NCBI GenBank assembly: GCA_977017575.1
Contig: CDRNVI010000020.1
Coordinates: forward strand, 310,001-374,000
DNA: 64,000 nucleotides
Direction: 5' to 3'
Origin: Paramoeba atlantica
Taxonomy: Eukaryota; Discosea
How positions within the stretch are numbered: position 1 is the stretch's first letter; each line of letters opens with the position of its first letter. The notes under the pieces were generated by a model. That model did no database searches and was not told where the DNA came from. It was given only the letters and a program-made list of their open reading frames with translations. Positions 40,565 through 48,707 of the stretch are shown one piece after another. The translations under genes were made by a program, and so were the position numbers.

Positions 40565-40780
40565 ATGGATGATACAGACTCGAATGCACAAATTCGACGA
40601 GCTGCAAAAGTTAGAGAAGCATGCCTGCCACAAGAGTACGAACTTGCACGATTAATTTCAGGCATCAAGAATCCACATCCGTCATGGAACACATCTACCG
40701 CTGCATGTAAGTGGGATGGTGTTATTTGTGAAGATGGAAAGCATGTGACGGACATTAATTGGAGAGAAAGAATACCATGA
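40565..40780 (+). pseudogene. LRR fragment I, cap only
   Basis: The 71-codon frame encodes a cap (AAKVREACLPQEYELARLI, KNPHPSW, CKWDGVIC) almost identical to gene K at 47572. It then stops where mariner-derived sequence begins. The duplication from K or a shared parent is recent, and all repeats are lost. Confidence 0.85.
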
Positions 40781-41590
40781 TACCTTTCCCCCCAAAAAAC
40801 TTTTTTGTCTGGGAGACTGCCTTAATTTTTTCGCCCCCCTTTTATCAACATAATGGTTTTCGCGGGAACCGAGGGAACAAGTAAACAGCTTTTCGTCCGT
40901 GAATACAATACGCGCTAACTTCGCATCACTCCATTTAATAAGTTTACACGCAAAAATAAGCCGTTTCTTCACGTGCGTAGGGGTAAGCCCGACATCACGC
41001 TCTTTGCGAATTTTCCCGTAGCCTTGTAAATCTAAGGCTCGGGTAACGCTTTGGCGCGAACCACCATGAGAACTAGTAACCACGCGTGCAACGTGGCTAA
41101 TGGTCGTTCCTTCGGGGTTTTGCTTCTTTAATTGGCGGCACACCTTGACACACGTACGACGGTAGCGCTTGGGAACTACCGTACGACGTTTTTCGCGAAG
41201 TGGGGTGGTAACGTGTTGGTGCTTTTCAAAGTGCCGCACCCAATATCTTACTCCATTCCTGGAGATTTTTAGCTCATTAGCTACAGCACGTAAGGATTTT
41301 GGTTCCTTGTACCGTGCTATGATCAGTGTTCGCCTTTCCGGTGGAATGCGCTGATTTGGGAGAGGAAGTTCGATATCTCTTGATCATTAAGGACAAATGT
41401 AAAAAAAATGGATTTTTTTTGGGTGGGCAAAAGAAAAACGGGATTTTCGACGAAACTTTTAAGGTCTCGGAAGAAAAAGGTCGCTCGAGTGAAAAGGACA
41501 GCGGATTCGAGACGATTGGGTCGAAAAACAGTCCCATACCAAATATTTCCAAAATCGAACAAAATACAAGACCTGTAGGGGGGAGGTAAA
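40781..41590 (-). mobile_element. Mariner-like transposon remnant
   Basis: The block holds the N-terminal half of a Tc1/mariner-type transposase and one terminal region at 41400-41585. That region matches the inner end of the family D MITE (ACAAGACCTGTAGGGGGG). The outer tip and the whole opposite half are missing. Confidence 0.8.
40783..41389 (-). pseudogene. Mariner-like transposase, N-terminal half
   Basis: Reading on the - strand from about 41389, a first helix-turn-helix (PPERRTLIIARYKEPKSLRA) precedes RNGVRYWVRHFEK. A second DNA-binding region follows, then the first catalytic block IVFTDEKLFT. The frame then runs into LRR sequence after FLGGKVSWYS, so the remaining catalytic residues are absent. 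No in-frame ATG lies upstream of the first helix-turn-helix. Confidence 0.75.
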
Positions 41591-41617
41591 TGAAGCTGGA
41601 CAGGGTGTATCTATCTT

Positions 41618-42014
41618 TAGGGCCCTATCTTTAGGGCGGAGGTGGCGGAGTGACAAGAATCCAAAGTTTGAAGCACATGGTGCTCAGACGGCGAGTTCAA
41701 ACTCGCTCACCGCAATATTCCTGGCGGCCTCACTCTAAGAGGCTGGGCTGATAACCGACTAGGCCCAGTACTCGGAGGACCGTACCGGACCCTCACCTCA
41801 GGGAACCAGCTCCCTTACCCGGCTTACACCTCTTGGGTAAGCCGTGTGACGTACAGTTCGTCGGCGCAGCGTGTTGGCAACAGCACGTTGGTGCCGCCTT
41901 GGACAAGCGGAAACTGGTAGAGGACGTCGGCCTTGGAACTTCCAAATCTGTCTGTGATGGGTCTGGCTTGCCAGTGACCATCCGGAGCAATCCGGAATGA
42001 TTTGAATTTTTTTT
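41618..42014 (+). mobile_element. SINE with tRNA-like head
   Basis: The head (41636-41713) has TGGCGGAGTGAC as A box and GAGTTCAAACTC as B box. A nearly pairing acceptor (GCGGAGG with TCACCGC) and a long variable region recall tRNA-Leu/Ser. A body of about 290 bp follows and ends in a T-run. The 13-mer GGTGTATCTATCT stands on both sides (41604 and 42016), a likely target duplication. Its tail sequence recurs at 30850. Confidence 0.75.
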
Positions 42015-42019
42015 TGGTG

Positions 42020-42072
42020 TATCTATCTATCTATCTGTCTATCCATCTATCTATCTATCTATCTGTCTATCC

Positions 42073-42165
<93 letters not shown>
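42020..42165. repeat. (TATC)n microsatellite
   Basis: About 36 tetranucleotide units with a few GTCT/CATC interruptions lie between the SINE tail and a LINE remnant. Confidence 0.95.
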
Positions 42166-42166
<1 letters not shown>

Positions 42167-42167
42167 A

Positions 42168-42440
42168 ATCCAAGGGAGTTTGAGTGCCCGCCTAATCATT
42201 TGCATGTATGTCGTGTTCAGTTTCAGGATATCAGATTTGGTAAAGATTCGTTTTTCCATATAGGTTGCAAAGACGTCAGTTTCCCCATCGCGCACCGTAT
42301 TCTGTTTGATATTTCACTTTGGAGGGTGGTATTCTCGTTGATTATTGATCCCAAGTATGTGAGGGATTCTACTTGTTCGATTGTTTCGCCATTAAGGGAT
42401 ATGAGTATTATATCTTTTTTTGCTACGAAAGAAATAGGTA
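42168..42440 (-). mobile_element. LINE remnant, 3' part of a reverse transcriptase ORF
   Basis: The - strand encodes ILISLNGETIEQVESLTYLG, then SEISNRIRCAMGKLTSLQPIW. This is the conserved segment just after the polymerase palm in many non-LTR elements (NG..IE.V..F.YLGS.I...I..RI..A...F..L..IW). A shifted frame adds DILKLNTTYMQMIRRALKLP. The copy is 5' truncated, and its clade is not determined. Confidence 0.65.
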
Positions 42441-42940
42441 CGTCGAAACAGGTACGTCACCGCTCCCCTCTTGAGGGAGTGAGTTCCGTAACCCGGACCC
42501 AAAATTTCCCCTATGACCTGATCCATTTCCCTGACGGTTGTATTTGTCAAGACTTGGCCACTTCGCATCGTTAGAATATACTGTGCTATCTCTTCCGTTC
42601 CTGTTCCTGTTATTGTCGTGCACGTCGACAAGCGGTACGGATTTAGTCTCGTGGACTTTGTATTCCTTCCCCAATACACTATCACCGCGGCGGATGAGGC
42701 CTTTACGAAGCGATCTTTGGTGAGCTGAGCTGTTTCTGTCCATCTGGCCGCTGCCTTCCAACACAGAAGAATTGTGATTGATTCGCATAGGGTTACCCGT
42801 CAGTTTCGTTTGGATGGAAGCCTTGAGTTGGGAAATATATCGGATTATTCCTTCGTCCGTCAAAGGGAGAGTCATGTTCTGCATATCGGTAGTAGTAGTA
42901 GTCGGCCGCCGTAATGGAGAGACTGGAAACCACTCCGACA
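42440..42940 (-). mobile_element. Tyrosine-recombinase element fossil
   Basis: The - strand shows the core of a tyrosine recombinase: CWKAAARWTETAQLTKDRF followed later by YGTHSLKRGAV, the HxxR box. The order fits enzymes of Crypton, TATE or DIRS-type elements. The copy is broken and partial. A 14-bp direct repeat (GACGTACCTGTTTC) marks the junction with the LINE remnant. Confidence 0.55.
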
Positions 42941-43194
42941 CCAATAGCGGTTAACGCGGAAAATGCGTTGACCAGGATTCTCCTCGCCCTCGTAGAGGAA
43001 GAAGCAATATTGGAAATGGAGGATGGTGACATCCAGTCTCCACAACGATAAGGATACCGTTTCTGAAAAGTAGGGCTCTTCCAAAGCTTAACATGTGACC
43101 TAAATCTGAACAAAAGTAAGTGACCAAAAAAGTAGTAACTTTAGTAATTACTATCCTGTTTACTACTTTTAGTAATTGCTAGTTTACTAGTCCA
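42941..43194. other. Unassigned sequence
   Basis: It may be more of the recombinase element on the - strand, followed by TAGTAATTACTA-type repeats at 43130-43185. No gene is supported. Confidence 0.3.
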
Positions 43195-43425
43195 AGCTAT
43201 GATAGGTGAAACGATTTTGAAAAACTATTTTTTAAGCCATATTTTTCGCCAAGTTGACTTTTTCAATTTTCTTTTCAGAAAAAACCGAACTCGGCGGCCC
43301 CGTCCTGTTGATACCAGGGGGCGTCGTCCCCGAGTACGGGGGTGGAAAATGTGCGCCAAGACCTCGGCTACCCCCTCTGGGGATTTATTTCGAAAAATAA
43401 TTTTTTCACAATTTTCATTTTTTGT
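43195..43425 (+). mobile_element. Family A element, internal fragment (subtype I, diverged)
   Basis: The fragment keeps GATAGGTGAAACGATTTTG, the ACTCGGCGGCCCCGTCCTG block, a C/G-run motif and GCGCCAAGACCTCGGCTACC. It is more diverged than copies 1 and 4 and lacks both ends. Confidence 0.65.
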
Positions 43426-43750
43426 GGCGCAAAAAATGTTTTGCAGCGCACGATGGAGACCAAGTATGTTCTTCACTAATTTTGACAAGGTACTTTTCTT
43501 CGCCACGTCAATGAGGAATATGCGGGTTTTGCCAGGTTTTGCCTTTCATAGGTTTCAACCCTCTTAGTTATGTAAAACGATAAACACCCAAGATGCAGTA
43601 TAAAAACACAGTTGAAAATTGTTTGCACGAAATATGGTTACAAAACCGATATCTGTTCTTTGTTGCTAACAGTTCCAATTTATTCATCTTAGTATTTCAT
43701 CTTGGTACAGTCGCTGCATATTTTTTTATTAGCTTTATTTTTCGTCGTCG

Positions 43751-45142
43751 ATGATTCGCTACTCTACTCGTTGTCTCACTTCCACTTTTCTTGGTGCTGA
43801 AGCGTTAGATGCCGTTGAGGCGGAATCTCAATCGCTGCTTTCAACCGCAGAAAAAAATGCTGTTGAGTGCTTACGCATTAACCCGCTGGATTATTGCCCC
43901 CCTCGTCACCGTGATAGCACCGCAAAGGACACTATGTCGTATATGAGATGCACGGGGCTGCAACCTCACAACCATCACATTCGTTCCAACAAAGTTCAAA
44001 TAGTGGGACTGCAGAAGAATGAGACAGGCGGCATGTTGCCGCTCTTGCCCCCGATCGAGTGTTCTCTACGAGAGGGTATTCAGCTTGCTCGGGATGCTGG
44101 GATGGATCTCGTAAGTAAGATGTCTAAGCCGATGGGCAAGAATGTGTCCGATCACACTCACATTTGTGAAATCCGGGACGGTGTGAGTGATGCCTTGATT
44201 GCGGTAAATCAGGAAGAAACCAACGAGAGTCCCCGCGCGTTCCGCGAGGCGTTTGTCATTTCCTTCAAAGGAAGCACCCTGGACTTCCACATGCAATGCA
44301 AAGCCAAACAAGCCGCGCGACTTCTTTTTCGCAAACGCCCCGTACTCCTCACCATGTCGAAATTTGGAACGGCAGACGAAGGTTTCCCCGTCTTTTCACG
44401 CTTTCTCGGCTTCCTTCGCCGGGAGTGTGACCGTATCCAAAACGCCGGACACCGCTCCGGGCCCCTCTCCGCGGACTACGATGAGATTAAGATGCATCTT
44501 TACCCGTTTAACGCGCGTTCCTGTGACGTCCGTCATGAGGTGGTGCACCCCACGCCCTCTACCCTGGCCTCTGCCCAACGCGCCCGGGTCACGGAAGCCT
44601 ACCATGAGCTCTCCGACCCCCTTAACGATCCCACCGCCCACGGTCTCCATGCCCGGGCCGCTGTGGATTACCTCGACGCGCTGGAGAACGGTACCGCGTG
44701 GACGTTTCAAGACAAAGGCGCTACCCTCTCCAAGGAGCGTAAAATGAAACTCTACGGCGGGTGGCTCCCGAAGGGGTTCAAGTACTTTGCGAGACGCTCG
44801 GATATTGATGTCCCCCCGCCCCATAAATCACGCGCCCCGACGGTACTGGAGAAGTGGCTGTACCCCCCGGAGCGGAACACGACCCAAGCGGAGCGCGGGA
44901 TTGCGGTGCTCTCGAAACGGGGCAAGATGCGGGTGAGTGATATTCATGATGAGGGGGAGACCCCGGAGCGGGAGTCCACGTTGCACCATCTGGCGTACCA
45001 GGCAGGGGGCGGGGACACGTTCACGCTTCGGAAGATGAAGGAGGCGACGGGGGTGCAGCGGTTCTGGAACACCCCGGGGGAGAGCCCTCCGCGGTCCTCG
45101 GCCCATTTCGGGGACGGCGCGAGTACGCAGGAGATGTGCTAG
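43751..45142 (+). CDS. Probable mitochondrial translation initiation factor IF-3
   Basis: The protein has 463 residues. The N-terminus (MIRYSTRCLTSTFLG) fits a mitochondrial presequence. ECSLREGIQLARDAGMDLVS resembles the IF-3 N-domain motif (EAL..A...GLDLVE), and HICEIRDG its C.I.D segment. After a linker, FVISFKGSTLDFHMQCKAKQ, then ARLLFRKRPVLLTMSKFG, fits the C-domain opening (KEI.....I..HD...K...A..FL..G..V.V...F.G). A C-terminal extension of about 200 residues is unlike bacterial IF-3. IF-3 binds the small mitoribosomal subunit. A T-tract ending in AG (43731) lies 18 bases before the start. Composition switches C to G near 44700. Confidence 0.65.
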   Translation: MIRYSTRCLTSTFLGAEALDAVEAESQSLLSTAEKNAVECLRINPLDYCPPRHRDSTAKDTMSYMRCTGLQPHNHHIRSNKVQIVGLQKNETGGMLPLLPPIECSLREGIQLARDAGMDLVSKMSKPMGKNVSDHTHICEIRDGVSDALIAVNQEETNESPRAFREAFVISFKGSTLDFHMQCKAKQAARLLFRKRPVLLTMSKFGTADEGFPVFSRFLGFLRRECDRIQNAGHRSGPLSADYDEIKMHLYPFNARSCDVRHEVVHPTPSTLASAQRARVTEAYHELSDPLNDPTAHGLHARAAVDYLDALENGTAWTFQDKGATLSKERKMKLYGGWLPKGFKYFARRSDIDVPPPHKSRAPTVLEKWLYPPERNTTQAERGIAVLSKRGKMRVSDIHDEGETPERESTLHHLAYQAGGGDTFTLRKMKEATGVQRFWNTPGESPPRSSAHFGDGASTQEMC

Positions 45143-45789
45143 GAGGGTGCGGGGGAGTGAGGTAGCCGCGATGGGATCGGAGAATCGGGTCAGGATGTCC
45201 GTTTCTGGGGTGCCCGTTCTAGGCACAGTTTTTGTGAGATGGGGAAGGAAAGAATGCGGGATCTTGTAATCCTTATGAGTCAGTGTTTTTATTGGCTCGA
45301 AAGGTTGCCCTATCGAAGCGGAAATATATCGATCGATGATCTTGCATGACGTACTTTGTTGTGCAGCCATGAAACTGTTGTAGTAGTACCATGCGTTACC
45401 GAAATGAAATAAGCGAGTACTCCTAAAAACTGTCACTTTTTCGGAGGAAAACAACATTGAATGTTGCTTTCCGTAAACGGGCCAATTACAAAAACGATAT
45501 TGTTGTTCTCACGGCACGCCAATTCGACGTAGACTATAAAAAAATTCACACCTGACATGAGCTTGAATTGCTCCCATTTATCGCCAAACGAAGACACTAC
45601 AGTAGATTTAGATCACTAATACCGGTGAAAGAAATCCTTTAATTGTTATTGTAAAAGTGGTCTTCTGGGTTGTTGAAATATTTGTTCCCTGTAGTCTCGA
45701 TATTATGCAAAGTATTGACATGGATATTGCGGGACATTTGTTGCAGCCATCATTTTCTATACTACGAAAAATTTTGTACATCTTTCTCA
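45143..45789. other. Intergenic, including the leader of the EBP2 gene
   Basis: No gene is recognised. TTTGTTCCCTGTAG ends at about 45694 and could be a splice acceptor for the next gene. The frame before 45790 is open but leader-like. Confidence 0.4.
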
Positions 45790-46464
45790 ATGCCTTTGAT
45801 ATCCAGGTACGAGTCTGTGAAATCGAAAGACACAACTGTGGATGCCGCAGAGTCCACCCCCTCAAAGGATGTATCCCCGTCACATACACCCCACTGCATT
45901 GCAACGAAGGAGCCTTCCGCTTGGTTGGAACGAATGACAGTATTTGCTTCTCAATCATTATCTTTACCATTGACCGCAAGAGACGATGATCCGGTTCGTG
46001 AACGTGCTTTTCAAGCTCATGCTGCTGCAAGTGTTCAAGAGGGCATTCGCAAACTCGATGCTTTGGGAATCAAATGGCAGCGCCCGAAGGATTTCTACGC
46101 CGAAATGGTGAAAGGTGATGCACACATGTCGAGAATCAAAGACCGTATTCAGAAAAACAAACAGGAGATTTTACTGCGAGCCCAACGTCGTGAGCGAAGA
46201 AAGCAAAAGAAGTTCCACAAGCAAACCAAAGACACTCAAGCTAAACAGGCCCAGCAAGGCAAACGAAATTTGACTGTTTCCCTTCATGCGGCGAAAAAGG
46301 ATGCAAAAAAATGGAAAGCAATGGGGGGAGACGAGAGTGAGTTCAATATGGATCGATATTTTGATGATGCAAAGAAAAAAGGCAGGCAACGAAAGGATAA
46401 AACTAAAACGTCCAAAAGAAAAAATAAATTTACAAACAAAAAGCGAAAGCACAGTAGGAAATAA
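45790..46464 (+). CDS. EBP2: rRNA-processing protein EBP2
   Basis: The 224-residue protein contains ERAFQAHAAASVQEGIRKLD, WQRPKDFYAEMVKGDAHMSRI and a following KIQKNKQEI-like stretch. This is the conserved EBP2 core (RE..FY.QA...V......L......RP.DY.AEM.K.D..M..I). A long basic coiled coil and a Lys-rich tail (KTKTSKRKNKFTNKKRKHSR) act as nucleolar signals. EBP2 is needed for early 60S pre-ribosome assembly. The gene is AT-rich with no skew switch. The start is set at the Met before SRYESVKSK; upstream residues are leader-like. Confidence 0.85.
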   Translation: MPLISRYESVKSKDTTVDAAESTPSKDVSPSHTPHCIATKEPSAWLERMTVFASQSLSLPLTARDDDPVRERAFQAHAAASVQEGIRKLDALGIKWQRPKDFYAEMVKGDAHMSRIKDRIQKNKQEILLRAQRRERRKQKKFHKQTKDTQAKQAQQGKRNLTVSLHAAKKDAKKWKAMGGDESEFNMDRYFDDAKKKGRQRKDKTKTSKRKNKFTNKKRKHSRK

Positions 46465-46739
46465 CGTTTTTTGCCTTTTATCGTGCATGGTGACATAATA
46501 ACTTTTTTGTTTTCTATTCGATTCGCTTATTAATTGGAAATATTGTTCAAGTTTCTCGGGAAGGAATGTTTCTATTGTGTCGCATAATTTCTATCTCTAT
46601 TTTTTTACCTCTGATAATGATAAAGCGAATAATTTCTACTTGCCCTTCCGTTAATGTTGATTACTTCCTCGAGCAATGTAAAGTAGCATTTGTAACACTA
46701 TCTATCACATCTTATAATAATCATTGTAACTTAACAATC

Positions 46740-47342
46740 ATGATAGTTAATTTTCACTCTGCTGCTTTTCGCTCTGCTGATTGTAGTACCCGTTTAGGGA
46801 AGACAAGGGCTGACTTGCCACTGGAATACGCACTTGCACGTTTTTTACAAGGGATTGAAAATCCTTTTCCTTCATGGAATACGAGTATAACGGCTTGCCT
46901 ATGGGATGGTATTAAATGCAACGAAGCCCAGGAGGCAATATCCATTAATTTGATTGCAAATATGCTGCGTGGTGAGCTGAGTTGGATTTATCTTCCCACG
47001 TCGGTAGTGCAGCTACATCTCTATGACAACATATTTAATGGTCAAGTAACAATTGAGCACCTCTCGCGCAAACTCGAGCGATTGAACGGCAGCTACAATG
47101 AATTTTCCGGGACCCTGAACCTTACTGATTTACCACATACAATAGAATGGCTCAACCTATGCAGCAATGACCTGTCTGGTGAGGTGGCGCTAAATGCGCT
47201 TCCCGTGACATTGAAATTTTTCAGCTTATCACGAAATGCAGAGCTGTGCGGTGTGTTTCGCAAGGAGCTCCTTCCTCCACAGCTGTTGAAACGAGGTAAA
47301 TTTTGCGTTTCACAGACTAGAATAAAGTGTGAGCCAAGCTAA
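46740..47342 (+). CDS. LRR-family protein J
   Basis: The 200-residue protein begins MIVNFHSAAFRSADCSTRLG, and its cap reads GKTRADLPLEYALARFL, ENPFPSW and CLWDGIKC. Four to five LRR units follow, plus the tail NAELCGVFRKELLPPQLLKR. The frame is open from 46566, but those codons do not match relatives. It starts 275 bp after EBP2. Confidence 0.82.
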   Translation: MIVNFHSAAFRSADCSTRLGKTRADLPLEYALARFLQGIENPFPSWNTSITACLWDGIKCNEAQEAISINLIANMLRGELSWIYLPTSVVQLHLYDNIFNGQVTIEHLSRKLERLNGSYNEFSGTLNLTDLPHTIEWLNLCSNDLSGEVALNALPVTLKFFSLSRNAELCGVFRKELLPPQLLKRGKFCVSQTRIKCEPS

Positions 47343-47571
47343 ACTATACTTCTGCAATGTGTAAGAGTTCCTATTGCAGCAAGGCTGAGTAACTCTAGAT
47401 TTGGTAAGTTCAAAGAAATACGCTCAATGACGTATCGTAAAAAGAAGCTAACTGGTTTCTAGAGTTAATAACAAATACTATTTTTTCACACAATATCATA
47501 TTTGGTAGTGTATCGTTAGACGGCCATTACAATGTAATGGACAGTGTTATTTTTTCATTGTTTCTTCCATA

Positions 47572-48354
47572 ATGAATATTACAGATGCAAACCTACAATA
47601 TCAACGAGCTGCAAAAGTTAGAGGAGCAAGCCTGCCACAAGAATACGAACTTGCACGATTAATTTCAGACATCAAGAATCCACATCCATCATGGAACACA
47701 TCTATCGCTGCATGTGAGTGGGACGGTGTTATTTGTGAAGATGGAAGGCATGTGACGGACATTGATTGGAAAAAAAGAATGCTTTCAGGAGCATTGCGGT
47801 GGGACTCGTTACCAAGAACAGTAACTGGGCTTGTCATTCCACGGAACAAACTTACGGGATCGGTGTGCCTCCATGTACTACCGTCACAATTGATGCATAT
47901 GAATCTTGTAGGGAACTCCTTCACCGGGGAGTTTATTTTACAACACTTACCGCAATCGATAGAAAAAGTTTCAGTTGCATGCAATAGACTTGAAGGAAAC
48001 GCAGATTTAAGTTGTCTTCCCCCGAAGATGGTATTTCTAGCTCTGGGCGATAATAAGTTTTCGGGAAGCATCGTACTTGATAGCTTACCAGAGCGTATAG
48101 AGTATCTCCGCTTAGGAAATAACCGATTCACGGGGCTTATCGATCTACGACATATACCCGCGTCGTTAGTGCATTTGAATTTAAGCAACAACAGCTTTGA
48201 TGCATTAGTTCCATTGGATGGGTATTCTCTGGGTTTAGAATCGCTATGGCTGGAAGGGAACTCCGAACTTTATGGCGTCCTGCAAAAGTCCAGTTTTCCA
48301 CACAATTTGCAAGTTCTTAGCGTTATGGGGACACGAGTATTAGTAAAGGAATAA
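47572..48354 (+). CDS. LRR-family protein K
   Basis: The 260-residue protein has the cap AAKVRGASLPQEYELARLIS, KNPHPSW, CEWDGVIC and seven LRR units such as LPERIEYLRLGNNRFTG. It ends with the tail NSELYGVLQKSSFP. Its cap is the intact version of fragment I at 40565. J and K stand side by side but differ strongly, so they are not a recent tandem duplicate. Confidence 0.85.
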   Translation: MNITDANLQYQRAAKVRGASLPQEYELARLISDIKNPHPSWNTSIAACEWDGVICEDGRHVTDIDWKKRMLSGALRWDSLPRTVTGLVIPRNKLTGSVCLHVLPSQLMHMNLVGNSFTGEFILQHLPQSIEKVSVACNRLEGNADLSCLPPKMVFLALGDNKFSGSIVLDSLPERIEYLRLGNNRFTGLIDLRHIPASLVHLNLSNNSFDALVPLDGYSLGLESLWLEGNSELYGVLQKSSFPHNLQVLSVMGTRVLVKE

Positions 48355-48707
48355 TAGCCTCAGGGATTGCACTTCGCGCTTTCACCACAGCGATCACTGT
48401 CCACAATCGTACGTACGCAATTTTTTCGTATCAATGTGAGTAGGTTGTACGTGTCAAGTTACTTAACAAAACTGAGACTCAAAGCTCTCAGAATATCATT
48501 CGTGCTGTGTCTACAACAAAATCTTCTGTTATGTAGGAATTCCTACATAACAGAATATCACGTTTGCATTATGCCACTTGTTTTCTACTTTTTTTGTACT
48601 CCTTTCTCGTGCAAAACGGCAACATCAGTATTTCTTATTTTTTGATTGCATTCACACGAAATCTATATTTCCGCTTTATTCCTTCCACTCTTCCTGATCT
48701 TCATACG
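48355..48707. other. Intergenic before the G3BP-like gene
   Basis: The spacer holds a perfect 32-bp palindrome (see separate entry) and a pyrimidine-rich leader (CTTTATTCCTTCCACTCTTC) just before the ATG at 48708. Confidence 0.5.
48524..48555. repeat. Perfect 32-bp palindrome
   Basis: The arms TTCTGTTATGTAGGAA and its exact inverse meet with no loop. It may be a protein-binding site, a terminator-like hairpin in the polycistronic RNA, or a replication artefact. Confidence 0.9.

Noticed and set aside
42002-42574. 190-codon + frame beginning with a YLSIYLS run
   Set aside because: It is translation of the TATC microsatellite and the antisense of the LINE and recombinase remnants.
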